Shown here in pieces: positions 47,783-57,433 of a DNA stretch of 64,000 bases (within the stretch, counting starts at the first letter, position 1; every line of letters starts with the position of its first letter). The translations under genes and the position numbers were made by a program. The stretch lies in the NCBI RefSeq assembly GCF_001613405.1, contig NZ_BDCH01000040.1, positions 1-64,000 of the forward strand, read 5' to 3'. The notes under the pieces were generated by a model. The model did no database searches, was not told the origin of the DNA, and worked only from the letters and a program-made list of their open reading frames with translations. Source of the stretch: Nocardia crassostreae (GTDB lineage: Bacteria; Actinomycetota; Actinomycetes; Mycobacteriales; Mycobacteriaceae).

Positions 47783-50700
47783 TCAGGCGGTGAGGGTGGT
47801 GAGTTCGCGGAGCAGCTCCGACGCGACGATGGGGCTCAGGTCGGCGAAGGCGGGGGCCGTATCCGTACGGGGCCATGAGCTTTCGTGCCCGGACTCGCTG
47901 AGGTGGACCTGAATCCTCTGCTCGTCCCATTCCATGGCGTAACCGGCGATGAGGCCGGGCTCCAGCTCGATCACGATCGAATGCCCATTGCCCAGCGTGC
48001 GGAACATCTCGCCGGAGACGCCGCCGTCCAGGACTTCGCCGCGCTCCCAGCCGAATCGCGTCAGGCCGAGGACTTTGCCGGTGGGGACGGTGCGATCACT
48101 GAATCGCGCCAGCGTCGAGGACCGGAGTTCGGTCTCGGTGAGCGTGTGGATTTCCCGTTGCAGCTGCGGGAACGGTTGCAGGATCTCGTAATAGGCGAAT
48201 ATCTCGCCCCAGGCGCCGAGACTGCCGGTGAGATGCAGCGGATGGGCGATACCGACCATGGCGTCGTCGGCGACGGTGACCGGATCATCGGCCGCGTCGG
48301 CGTAGCTGCGATCCTCGGCGAGCCGGAATGATCCGGTGGGGGAGCCGTTTTCGTCGAAGGTGGCCCACACCAGGTGGCGGGCCAGATGCCACAGCAGCTG
48401 ATGCTCGACGAACAACTGCCGATACGCCGCACCCGGCCAGTGACGGCCACGCACCATTGCTTGCTCGAGACGGCGAAGTTGGTCGGCGGCAGCGGATTTC
48501 ACATCCTTCTTCAAGACGGTGAACGACTTGTACGCGGCCGCCGCCGACTCCGGATCGTCCTTCGCGCCAGGTTTCGGCAGCCATTTGCGCCGCGCGGTGG
48601 CCGTCCAATCCCCGTCGCGTCGCTCGGCGTCGAAGACCACCGGTTTGAGCTCTTCGTCGAATCCGATGACGAAACCCCTTGGCCCGTAGTCGAGTACGAG
48701 ATCGACCCGCTCGTCCAGCCCGAAGTCGGGGACCAGCCGATCGGCGAGCTCGTCGTGGGTCAGCCCGAGTCCGTCGGCGACCTCGCCGATCTTTTCCTGC
48801 GCCTTGGTCTTGAGCCCCTTGAACTTCACCTTCTCGGCAATGCCGTGCAACTGCATGAGCGCGGTATCGCTGCCGATGGCCGCCAGTACATCCAGCCCGG
48901 TCACCGCCCGGGAGTGACCGGATTCGCCCGGCCAGGAACGGATCAGCGGCGCCAGCTGCCGCGCGGTCAGGTCATTGCCGGTCAGGCCCAGCGCGTGCAG
49001 CACCCAGCCGTCCTTGGCCGGATAGTCGGCCAGTTTCCACTCCTCGAAAATGCCCCAGGTGAATTCGGCCAGCGAGTCCGGATCGGCGGCCTCGATGATC
49101 TCGGCCGCACCGGCGTAATCGCCGTTCGGGCCGCACATGGCCAGCATCACGCACACGTCACCGGCCGCCGTCAGCGGCAGGGCGGCGTCGCCGTCACGCA
49201 GCAGGAGCGGGGGAAGCAGGTCCAGGACAAGCCAATTCGGCAGCTCCGGGATGCGGGCGGGCAGCTGGAACAGTGGATCGGCCGCCAGTATCCCGGCCAC
49301 GGCGTCGGCCACCGGCTGCGACAGCGCGGCCGCCGCCGTCTCGATGGCGGCGCGATGTCCGCGCTCGGCCAGCACCCGTAGCGCCGACTCGGCCAGCCTG
49401 CGCTCGGTCCCCGGTTTGGCCAGCGCCGCCGCGATGACATCGGGCAGCGCGGTGCCGAGATGACGATCGAACCAGGCCAGCGCCGTCGGCCGGACCTTGC
49501 GGCCGTCGAGCCAGCGCGTCATCAACCGCGTCACCTCGGTGCCGGTGACGGGCAGCAGCAGATCCGCCAGCGTCGCCGGGTTCGCCTGCGCACCGGCGAG
49601 CACGAAATCCGCGCCTTCCTCCTCGAAACGCGCCAGCACCCGCCGCAGATACCCGCCCGCACCCCACAGCCGCCCGGGGCGGACCGTCGCCAGATGGGGC
49701 CGCACCAGCTCCTCGGGGCCGAGCGCGAAGATCGAGGGGGAGTTGTAGTCCCGCTGCGGGGCGGCGAGCATTTCGGCGATGAGCCGCGGCCACCGCGCAG
49801 TGGCGCTGGGCCACTGATAGACGTGCGTCTCGGCCCATTCCGCGCGTTCCCCGTCGGCCCAGGCCACGCGTGTCGGCCGGGCGGCGGCCACATCGGCCAG
49901 CACCACCGGCTTCGCCCGTCTGCGCGCCTGCTGCCAGGGCCGGATGCGCAGGACCTCGGGCAGTTCCTCCGGCGCGGCGACCCGGGGCGTCGCGGCCGCC
50001 AGTTCGGGATGCAGCGCCGTCAGCTCCGGATGTGACCGGATCACCGATCGCACCATATGGCGTGCCGTCGCCGACCGTTCCGCGGCCGGGCGCAACAATC
50101 TCATCGCCCGCAGTGGGAATCGATGCGCCGCCGCGGCAAGCGCCTTGGGAAAGTACCGCCTATCCACGCGGGCCAGTAGCGCGGAGAAGGCCGCGTCCGA
50201 GGGCAGCAACGACAGCATGTCCGCCAGCTCGGCCGTCGCGGCGCCGTCGACCTCGCGCCGGTCCAGCACCTGCGCGAGCACTCCGGCACCCTCGGGCCCG
50301 AACCGGGCGAGTGCGGTGTAGAGCATGGTGCGGCCATGGCCGTAGCTGAGCTGTGGACCCGTCAATGCTCGTGCCGCCGCCTCCATTTCGGTCGCCGAAC
50401 CGGCCGCGGCCAGCAGCAGCACGACAGGGGTGTGATAGTTGGCTGTCGGGGTCACATCCCGCAGATCCGCGGCGACCCAATCCCGTTCCGTCGGGGCCAG
50501 ATACGAGGCCGCGATCCGAATCCCCAACCCGCCCGACGTGATCCGCACCTGCCCCAGGCGCTCGACCACGTCCCGGTAGGCATCCTCGGCGAGTGCCGCG
50601 ATCCAGGGCCGCAGCGCCAGCACGTACCGCATCCCCAATGCGTGCTCGAAATCATCGGGTGTGCATCGGACGAGGAACCACTCGTGGATGCGTCCGGCCT

Positions 50701-51136
50701 GTGTGTATCGATGCTCGACACGCGATCCGGATAGCTGCACCGCGGCCTCGGCCGCGAATCCGGCGCCGTGTTCACGCATCCACGCTTCGGCCGCGATGAG
50801 CGGGTTTTCGCTGCTGTGTCTGTCGCCCATATTGACTGCCGCAGCCAGTACCGCGGCGCCCAATGGTGAACATCCCGCCGGATCGGTCAGCGCAGTTCGG
50901 CCCGCGTCGGCCAGGTCGGTGCCTCCGGTGGCCGCCGTGCGCTCGAGGACGTCGAGCACCGCGTCGCGCTGCGCATCGACCGCCGTCGCCCAGGCATCGG
51001 CCGCGGTGGTGTACGTGGTGGTCGGCTGCGGCCCGACGCCCCGGGTCGGTACTCCTGGCTGCCACCAGTCCTCGGGAGCAACCCACAGATCTTCGGCGGC
51101 GATGGCGGTGGCGGTGGCGGCAGTGGAGTCGAGCAT
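47783..51136 (-). CDS. DUF4132 protein, copy 4
   Basis: 1117 residues from the ATG at 51136. N-terminal WVAPEDWWQPGVPTRGVGPQ, helical repeats, then the DUF4132 core (YGPRGFVIGFDEELKPVVFD, KWLPKPGAKDDPE, RHLVWATFDENG, YYEILQPFPQLQREI) and the closing VASELLRELTTLTA. The ATG follows a GGGG ribosome site, and a RecA-NDp-like promoter lies about 35-57 bases further upstream. It is the head of a run of copies 4, 3 and 2. Confidence 0.87.
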   Translation of the reverse strand: MLDSTAATATAIAAEDLWVAPEDWWQPGVPTRGVGPQPTTTYTTAADAWATAVDAQRDAVLDVLERTAATGGTDLADAGRTALTDPAGCSPLGAAVLAAAVNMGDRHSSENPLIAAEAWMREHGAGFAAEAAVQLSGSRVEHRYTQAGRIHEWFLVRCTPDDFEHALGMRYVLALRPWIAALAEDAYRDVVERLGQVRITSGGLGIRIAASYLAPTERDWVAADLRDVTPTANYHTPVVLLLAAAGSATEMEAAARALTGPQLSYGHGRTMLYTALARFGPEGAGVLAQVLDRREVDGAATAELADMLSLLPSDAAFSALLARVDRRYFPKALAAAAHRFPLRAMRLLRPAAERSATARHMVRSVIRSHPELTALHPELAAATPRVAAPEELPEVLRIRPWQQARRRAKPVVLADVAAARPTRVAWADGERAEWAETHVYQWPSATARWPRLIAEMLAAPQRDYNSPSIFALGPEELVRPHLATVRPGRLWGAGGYLRRVLARFEEEGADFVLAGAQANPATLADLLLPVTGTEVTRLMTRWLDGRKVRPTALAWFDRHLGTALPDVIAAALAKPGTERRLAESALRVLAERGHRAAIETAAAALSQPVADAVAGILAADPLFQLPARIPELPNWLVLDLLPPLLLRDGDAALPLTAAGDVCVMLAMCGPNGDYAGAAEIIEAADPDSLAEFTWGIFEEWKLADYPAKDGWVLHALGLTGNDLTARQLAPLIRSWPGESGHSRAVTGLDVLAAIGSDTALMQLHGIAEKVKFKGLKTKAQEKIGEVADGLGLTHDELADRLVPDFGLDERVDLVLDYGPRGFVIGFDEELKPVVFDAERRDGDWTATARRKWLPKPGAKDDPESAAAAYKSFTVLKKDVKSAAADQLRRLEQAMVRGRHWPGAAYRQLFVEHQLLWHLARHLVWATFDENGSPTGSFRLAEDRSYADAADDPVTVADDAMVGIAHPLHLTGSLGAWGEIFAYYEILQPFPQLQREIHTLTETELRSSTLARFSDRTVPTGKVLGLTRFGWERGEVLDGGVSGEMFRTLGNGHSIVIELEPGLIAGYAMEWDEQRIQVHLSESGHESSWPRTDTAPAFADLSPIVASELLRELTTLTA

Positions 51137-51170
51137 GATCCCCCGAATCGTGGAGCGGTGAACGGCAGCG

Positions 51171-51193
51171 ACTCTAGCGAGCGTGACCGACAC
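51171..51193 (-). promoter_or_regulatory. RecA-NDp/PafBC-like promoter for DUF4132 copy 4
   Basis: Read on the minus strand: GTGTCGGTC (51193-51185), eight bases, TAGAGT (51176-51171). The 9-mer is identical to that before copy 1. The downstream leader (GCTGCCGTTCACCGCTCCAC) also resembles that of copy 5. Confidence 0.7.
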
Positions 51194-51229
51194 CGGCACG
51201 ACACGCGCTCCGGCCCAACTTCATCCGGC

Positions 51230-51658
51230 TCATCCGCCGAGGAGACCCGCCAGGGTTTGCAATGACCGCACGAACGCCTTCCGGTCCGCCGCGGGCAGCT
51301 GCGACAGCAGTTCCTCTTCCTTGCGCTGGATCTCGGCCTGGGCCCGGTCGCGCAGTTCGCGTCCCGACGCGGTGAGCGAGACGAGATTGACCCGCCGGTC
51401 CGCGGGATCGGCCTCGCGCGTGATCAGCCCGCGCTGTTGCAGATCGTCGAGCACCCCGATGATGCGCGTCTTGTCCGCACCGATCGCCTTGGCCAGCGCG
51501 GCCTGCGTGTAAACGGGCTCGCCGCCCAGCCCGAGCAGTACGGCATACGCCCACATGGTGAGCCCGTGGCGTTCCAGGACAGGCAGTTCCGTCGCCATCA
51601 GCGCCCGGCCCAGCGGTGCGATCATCGCGGCGAGGTCGGGACGGGGGGCTTCGGGCAT
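51230..51658 (-). CDS. MarR-family transcriptional regulator
   Basis: 142 residues from the ATG at 51658. The winged helix reads VYTQAALAKAIGADKTRIIGVLDDLQQRGLI, with the wing DPADRRVNLVSLT, the standard MarR layout. It is divergent from the TIGR03086 gene across about 50 bp that contain repeats suited to its binding. It sits between DUF4132 copies 4 and 5 and probably controls its divergent neighbour rather than them. Confidence 0.88.
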   Translation of the reverse strand: MPEAPRPDLAAMIAPLGRALMATELPVLERHGLTMWAYAVLLGLGGEPVYTQAALAKAIGADKTRIIGVLDDLQQRGLITREADPADRRVNLVSLTASGRELRDRAQAEIQRKEEELLSQLPAADRKAFVRSLQTLAGLLGG

Positions 51659-51671
51659 GGATAGAAAATAC

Positions 51672-51710
51672 CGCTTGAGCAATGATACGCTTGAGCATAC
51701 GATAGGCTCA
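51672..51710. promoter_or_regulatory. Probable MarR operator: direct and inverted repeats
   Basis: CGCTTGAGCA occurs twice with a 16-bp period (51672-51681 and 51688-51697). The second copy's TGAGC also pairs with GCTCA (51706-51710) as an inverted repeat across nine bases. The region spans the space between the two divergent starts. Confidence 0.5.
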
Positions 51711-52309
51711 TGCCTACCAATAGTGACGAACTGATCCCTCTGAATGCGCGGGCGGTACGGGTCAGCATCGATCTTGTCGAACAGCTCACCACCGTTGACC
51801 TGCGCAAGCCCACCCCGTGCGCCGACTGGACGCTGCACGGCCTGCTGACGCACATGATCGCCCAGCATCGCGGGTTCGCGGCCTCGGCTCGTGGTGGGAA
51901 CGACCTCGTGGACTGGAAGACCCGCCCGCTCGGCGACGATCCGGCGCGCGAGTATCGGGAGGCCGCCGAGGATGTCCTCACGGCCTTCGCTGAGCCCGGC
52001 GTGCTCGAGCGTGAGGTCGCGCTACCGGAGTTCAGCACGACGCACCGGTTTCCCGCGGCGCGGGCCGTGGGTTTCCACCTGGTGGACTATGTCGTCCACT
52101 CCTGGGATGTGGCACAGGCTCTGGGCATCCCGGTGCACTTCGACGCCGAGGTGCTCGCGGCGGCCCACGAGGTGGCCGCCGCGGTTCCCGGCGGCGAGAT
52201 CCGGGTCGCCCCCGGCGCGGCCTTCGCCCCGGAGGTCTCCTGGTCCGGTGCGGACGCGCTGGACCGGATCGTCGCCATGCTCGGCCGGTCGCCGGAGTGG
52301 CCGAAGTGA
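51710..52309 (+). CDS. TIGR03086-type metal-binding protein (DinB/maleylpyruvate-isomerase fold)
   Basis: 199 residues of the mycothiol-dependent maleylpyruvate isomerase N-terminal/DinB-like fold. The metal-binding His are suggested by CADWTLHGLLTHMIAQHRG (about 38-56) and FHLVDYVVHSWDVAQAL (about 122-138). Members act as thiol-dependent S-transferases or of unknown role. Possibly controlled by the divergent MarR protein. Confidence 0.8.
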   Translation: MPTNSDELIPLNARAVRVSIDLVEQLTTVDLRKPTPCADWTLHGLLTHMIAQHRGFAASARGGNDLVDWKTRPLGDDPAREYREAAEDVLTAFAEPGVLEREVALPEFSTTHRFPAARAVGFHLVDYVVHSWDVAQALGIPVHFDAEVLAAAHEVAAAVPGGEIRVAPGAAFAPEVSWSGADALDRIVAMLGRSPEWPK

Positions 52310-52325
52310 TCTCCGGCGGTCCGGC

Positions 52326-55300
52326 CTAGGAGAGCTGAGCCAACTCGCGCAGCACCTCGGACATCGTGATCGGGTCCAGATCGGCGAAGACGGGGGCGGT
52401 GTGGTCGTTGCGCACCCAGTAATCCTCATGGCCGGTTACCGCCAGGCGGACGCCGATCTGCTGATCCTCGAATTCGGTGGGCCTCCCGGCATAGAGGCCG
52501 GGCTCCAGGTCGATGGCGATCGAACGGCCGCCGCCCAGGACGCGGAAAATCTCGGAGGAGACGCCCCCGTCCCCGGGGCGGCTGCGATCCCAGCCGAATC
52601 GGGTGAGGCCCAGGATCTTTCCGGCGGTCACGGTGCGGTCCCGGAACTCCGGCAGGACGCTGCCGCGGCGTTCTTCGTCGGTGCAGGCGTATATTTCGCG
52701 CTGTAGCTGCGAGAAGGGTTGCAGGATCTCGTAATCGGCGAAGACCTCACCCCACGCGGCGCGGGAGTCACCGAGATGCAGGGGATGGGGGATACCCACC
52801 ACGGCGGCGTCGGGCAGCGTGACGACCTCATCGGCGGCGTCGGCGTAGCTGCCGTCCTCGGCCACCCGGGACGATCCGGTGACCGCGTCGTTCTCGTCGA
52901 AGATCGCCCAGACGATCCGGTGCGACAGGTGCCGCAGCAGCGGATGGTCGACGAACAACCGTCGATACTCCTCGGCGGACCAGCGCCGCCCGGTGACCAT
53001 GGCGCGCTCGAGGCGGCGAAGTTGCTCGGCGGCAGTCGATTTCACCTCCTTCTTCAGGGTGGTGAAGGCCTTGTAGGCCGCCTTGGCCTGTTCGGGATCA
53101 TCGTTCGCGCCCGGTTTCGGGAGGGATTTGCGGTGGGCGCCGGGCTGCCAACCCTGGTCGCCGCGGATGGCATCGGCAATGGTGGGCGTGAGTCGCTCAT
53201 CGAAGCCGACGATGAATGCCCTTGGGCCGTAATCGAGTACGAGGGTGCCATCGGCCTCGAGGCCGAACTCGGGGACCAGGCGGTCGCCGAGTTGCTCCGG
53301 GGTGAGGTCCAGCTCGGCCGCGATCTCGGTGATCTTCTCCTGCGCCTTGGTCTTCAGGCCCTTGAACTTGGACTTCTCCGCGATGCCGTGCAACTGCATG
53401 AGCGCCGCATCGGTGCCGATGGCCGTCAGCGCGTCCAAACCGGCCACCGCGCGGGCGTGCGCGTTCTGGCCCGGCCAGAGCCGGATCAGCGGGCCCAGAC
53501 GGCACGCGGTCTCGTCGGTGCCGAGCAGACCGAGGGCATGCAGCGCCCAGCCGTCCTTGGACGGATAGTCGGCCATCCGCCACGCTTCGAAGATGCCCCA
53601 GGCGAATTCGGCCAGGGCGTCCGGATCGGTGGCAGCGCGTATGTGCGCGATACCGGCATAGTCGCCGTTCGGGCCGCTCATGGCCAGCATGGTGCAGACG
53701 TACTCGACGGCCCACTGCGGTATCGGCGCATTATCGATTGGAAGCGGTAGCGCGGGTAGCAATCTCAGGTCCAGCCAGCTCGGGATCGCGGGGATCTTGG
53801 TCGGAAGCTGGAGCAGGGGGTCGGTATTCAGCAAATCGGTCACGGCCGAGGCGACACGATCATCGAATTGTGCAGCGGTGCTGTCGATCACCGCGCGATG
53901 GCCGCGTTCGGTGAGTGTACGCAGGGCCGATTCGGCTTGTCCGCGTATCTTTCCGGCCTTGCCGAGCGCCGCCGTGATGAGATCCGGCAGGGCCGCCTCG
54001 AGATTGCGGTCGAACCAGGCCAGGGCCAGTGGGCGGGTATGTTTGCCGTCCAGCCAGCGCGACATGGCCTCGGTGACCTCGGTTCCCGTGACGGGGGCGA
54101 GAATCGGGATCAAGGTCGTCGGATTGGCCTGAACGGCGCGCAGGACATAGGCGATGGCATCCTCGCCGAACCGCGCCAGGATCCGGCGGAACACGTCCTC
54201 GCAGTTCCACGGCCGACCGGGCACGATCGTCGCCAGATACGGCCGCACCAACTCCGCCGGGGCGACGGCGAAGGCCTGCGGCGCCATGCTCTCGTGCGGG
54301 CGGTAGTTCTGCATCACCTCGGCGAGCGCCCCGGCCGGATCCTACCGCAGGCCGTACCATCCGTGGACTTCGATGCTCTCCCATTCCTCCCGCTCACCGG
54401 CCCTCCACGCGAGGCCGGTGGGCCGATGTGCCGCGATGCCGGGGATCACCGTCGGCTTCGCCATCTTCCGCGTACCCTGCCACGGCGGATTCCGCAGTAT
54501 CGCGGGCAGATTCGTTTGGTCGGCCGTGCGTGCCCGCGGGTCCACGAACCCGGTGTCGGCGGGCAGTTCGGGAATGAGTTCGGGCCGGGCGGACGCCAGC
54601 GTCCTGAGCACCAGCTGCGCGCTCGGCGAGTGCTCGGCGACCGGTCGCAGCAACCGCAGCGCCCGCTGCGGAAACCGTTGTGCCGCAGCCGCCAGCGCGG
54701 TCGGGATGAACCGCTGTTCGGCACGGTTCACCAGGATGGTGAAGGCCTCGTCGGTGGGGAACCGGGACAGAATATCGGCGACCAGCTGCACCGAGTTGTC
54801 TCCCACATTCCGGTCGTACAGCATCCGGTCGAGCGCGGCGGCGCAGGCCGGACCCAGCCGGACGAGCACGGAGTAGAGCAGTCGCCTGTCCACGCTGTGG
54901 AGAAGAGTGTTCGCGCCGCAGGCGCGCAGGACTTTCTCCAGGTCGGCCGAGGTGTACACCGAGGCGGCCAGCAGGCTGCACAGGTTGCGGTACCCTCTAT
55001 CCTGGGCTATCAGACTGTCGAGGTCCGCTGCCACCCACTCGGTTTCGGTCGGCGCCAGAAACGATGTCGCCACTCGCGCCGCGATACCGCCGGGCGTCGT
55101 CCGCAGCGGTTCCAAGCGCGCCACCGCGGCCCGGTAATCGTCCTCGGACGCCACCGCGAGATAGTCCCGCATCCGGTGGAGCGCGAGCGGCCCCGCATTG
55201 CCGAACTCCACCTGGTGCGGTGCGAACCGCCGCAGCGCGTAGATGTATCGATCCTTCGCGGAGTCGTGTTTTCCCGTACAGGTGAGGGCCGCGCGCCAGG

Positions 55301-55700
55301 CGGCGGCGTCGGCGGCGAAGACGAGACCGCGCTCCCGCACCCAGTCGTCGGCGGTGTAGTACGCACCGGGCCGGGTGAAGAAACCGGTCGCCAATTCGAC
55401 CGCGAGCGAGCAGACCGCGGCGCCGAGCGGGGTGGCCGCCGCGGCGTCCCGCAAGGCCTCGGCCCCGGCCTCGACCAGATCCTGCGCACCGCACGCGGCC
55501 GTGTAGTCGAAATTGTCGGCGATCCGATCCCGTTGTGCGGCAGACAGTGCGGCCCGCTCGAAGACTTCAGGGCCGGGTTCGATGGGCTGCGCCGGTCCGA
55601 GCCCGCGGGAGGGGAACGCCATCGCCCACCAGTCGCCGGGTATATCCCAGCGGTCTTCCCGATCAGGTGCGTTATCGAGAGTTGTTGCCGCGTCGAGCAT
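52326..55700 (-). pseudogene. DUF4132 copy 5, interrupted by an in-frame TAG
   Basis: A full-length coding region of about 1124 codons from the ATG at 55700 (behind GGGGGA), broken by one TAG at 54344-54342. Before it lies the N-terminal half, with WDIPGDWWAMAFPSRGLGP, ending HGWYGLR. After it the same frame continues DPAGALAEVMQNYR and runs to the normal end (MSEVLRELAQLS), with all DUF4132 core motifs intact. Copy 4 reads straight through the matching place, so one base change to TAG is the simplest history. A downstream ATG at 54317 could start a 663-residue C-terminal product. Confidence 0.85.
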
Positions 55701-55734
55701 ATTCCCCCGTTTCGTGGTGTCGTGAACGTCAGCG

Positions 55735-55757
55735 ACTGTAGCCGTCGCCCCCGACAG
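55735..55757 (-). promoter_or_regulatory. RecA-NDp/PafBC-like promoter for DUF4132 copy 5
   Basis: Read on the minus strand: CTGTCGGGG (55757-55749), eight bases, TACAGT (55740-55735). The TGTCGG core, the N8 spacing and the -10 match the other two elements; the GTG tail of the 9-mer is weaker here. Confidence 0.62.
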
Positions 55758-55826
55758 CGCCGTGGGCGAATGCGACGGCCGAACTCCGCCAGCGCAGGTC
55801 TCGGCGGCCCGGGAGCATCGGTTGGC

Positions 55827-56246
55827 ATGACAACAAACCCGCTCGAGGTACTGCACGGCTTCTACGCGGCGGAGGCCGCCTATCTGACCGAGGGCGCGGA
55901 TTTCGCGGATATGGCGCGGTATCTGGCCGAGGATGTCGTGCTCTACCAAGCCGCCGGGTTGCCCTACGGTGGCGAATGGCGCGGGCACGAGGGCATCCGG
56001 CGCTTCGTCGAAACCATGCACGAAGCGTGGGACGCGCTGTATTTCGACGAGCAGCGGTTTGTCGGTGACGAGCACGCGGTAGCGGCCTACAGTCGCGTGC
56101 GATTCCGGGCCAGGCATTCCGGTCGCATGCTGGAAACCTCACTGCTGCAATGGATCAGCTTCCGCGACGGCTTGGTCACGGAGTTCCGGCCCTACTATCA
56201 CGACACCCTCGCCGTGGTAGCCGCGCTCGACGGCCCGGCCGCGTAA
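55827..56246 (+). CDS. SnoaL/NTF2-like protein
   Basis: 139 residues from the ATG at 55827, in a frame that stays open far upstream as an antisense shadow of copy 5. The pattern VLHGFYAAEAAY, then DMARYLAEDVVLYQAAGLPYGG and a late EFRPYYHDTLAV is the cone-shaped NTF2-like fold, as in SnoaL-type small enzymes. The substrate is unknown. It is divergent from DUF4132 copy 5. Confidence 0.8.
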   Translation: MTTNPLEVLHGFYAAEAAYLTEGADFADMARYLAEDVVLYQAAGLPYGGEWRGHEGIRRFVETMHEAWDALYFDEQRFVGDEHAVAAYSRVRFRARHSGRMLETSLLQWISFRDGLVTEFRPYYHDTLAVVAALDGPAA

Positions 56247-56279
56247 TCGACTGCGCGGCCGGGACGTTCGAGGGGGTGG

Positions 56280-57263
56280 TCACCGGTTGGCGACGCGGGC
56301 GAGGTCCTCGGGGTAGCGGTAACCGGCAATGTCCTCGGCCGGGGCGGCCGCCTCGATGCGGGCGAGATCCTCGGCGGTCAGGGCGATATCGGCGGCGGCC
56401 ACGTTCTGTTCCAGGTAGGTGCGCCGCTTGGTGCCGGGGATCGGCACGACGTCGTCGCCGCGGGTTTGCACCCAGGCGAGTGCCAATTGTCCTGCGGTGA
56501 CGTCCTTTTCCGCGGCCAGTTCGCGCAGGGTGGCGACGATGGCCAGATTGCTGTCGATATTGCCGTCGGCGAAGCGGGGGAGGCGGCGGCGCATATCGTC
56601 GGCGGGGAGATCGGCGGTGGAGGTGATGGCGCCGGTGAGGAAGCCGCGGCCCAGTGGGGAGAAGGGGACGATGCCGATGCCCAGTTCGCGGCAGGTCGGC
56701 ACCACCTCGGCCTCGATATCGCGGGTCCACAGCGACCATTCGCTCTGCAGCGCGGTCACCGGATGCACGGCGTGTGCGCGCCGGATGGTGTCCGGGGCGG
56801 CCTCGGAGATGCCGAGGTAGCGCACCTTTCCGGCTTGGACCAGCTCCGCGAGCGCGCCCCAGGTCTCCTCGACGGGGACGGTCGGATCCACGCGGTGCTG
56901 GTAGTAGAGATCGATGTGATCGACCCCGAGCCGGGCCAGCGACTCGTCACAGCTCTGCTTCACATAGGCCGCATCGCCCCGCGCGCCCATGCTGCCGCCC
57001 TCGCCCCAGACAATGCCGAACTTGGTCGCCAGCACCACCCGATCGCGGCGATCGGCAATGGCGCGGCCGATCAGCCGCTCATTGGTCTCCGGCCCGTACA
57101 CGTTCGAGGTGTCCAGCATCGTGACGCCGAGTTCCAGCGCCCGATGAATGGTGGCGATCGATTCGGCGTCATTGTCCTGCACGCCGTAGGCCCCGCTCAT
57201 CCCCATACAGCCGAGCCCCTGCGCACCCACGGTCAGTTCGCCGAGCTTCCTGGTCGCGATCAT
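56280..57263 (-). CDS. Aldo/keto reductase
   Basis: A 327-residue NAD(P)H-dependent aldo/keto reductase. The catalytic tetrad is visible: Asp and Tyr in MLDTSNVYGPETNE (about 49-62), Lys in VLATKFG (about 82) and His in YYQHRVDP (about 124). The ATG at 57263 has an AAGGAGGAGA ribosome site. It resembles the family reducing small aldehydes and quinone-like compounds. The promoter upstream is of the MerR type. Confidence 0.92.
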   Translation of the reverse strand: MIATRKLGELTVGAQGLGCMGMSGAYGVQDNDAESIATIHRALELGVTMLDTSNVYGPETNERLIGRAIADRRDRVVLATKFGIVWGEGGSMGARGDAAYVKQSCDESLARLGVDHIDLYYQHRVDPTVPVEETWGALAELVQAGKVRYLGISEAAPDTIRRAHAVHPVTALQSEWSLWTRDIEAEVVPTCRELGIGIVPFSPLGRGFLTGAITSTADLPADDMRRRLPRFADGNIDSNLAIVATLRELAAEKDVTAGQLALAWVQTRGDDVVPIPGTKRRTYLEQNVAAADIALTAEDLARIEAAAPAEDIAGYRYPEDLARVANR

Positions 57264-57298
57264 GCGAAATCTCCTCCTTGGTGACGCCGGATCAGGTA

Positions 57299-57350
57299 GT
57301 GAGCAACGCTCACGAGATGACGCTACGACTTGGAGTGCGCTCCAAGTCAA
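57299..57350 (-). promoter_or_regulatory. MerR-type promoter of the aldo/keto reductase
   Basis: On the minus strand, -35 TTGACT (57350-57345) and -10 TAGCGT (57325-57320) are separated by 19 bases. That over-long spacer carries most of a perfect 22-bp palindrome (GACTTGGAG, four bases, CTCCAAGTC; 57327-57348), whose last bases reach into the -35. Overlong spacers with a central dyad are the hallmark of MerR/SoxR-activated promoters. A second palindrome GTGAGC-AAC-GCTCAC (57299-57313) lies near the predicted start of transcription. No merR gene is in this window. Confidence 0.7.
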
Positions 57351-57433
57351 GCTCGCCGCCACCGCCTCGCGACTGGACGCCACCGCGGGGCGGTCTCCAC
57401 CCGCCCCGGCGCATCACGCGGCATAATCCCTGG

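Noticed and set aside
49838..51136. A possible WYL or DNA-binding domain in DUF4132 copies
   Set aside because: I looked for helix-turn-helix or WYL motifs and saw only helical repeat patterns.
53868..56246. A 792-residue open frame on the plus strand
   Set aside because: Only its last 139 residues (from 55827) look like a protein; the rest is antisense to DUF4132 copy 5.
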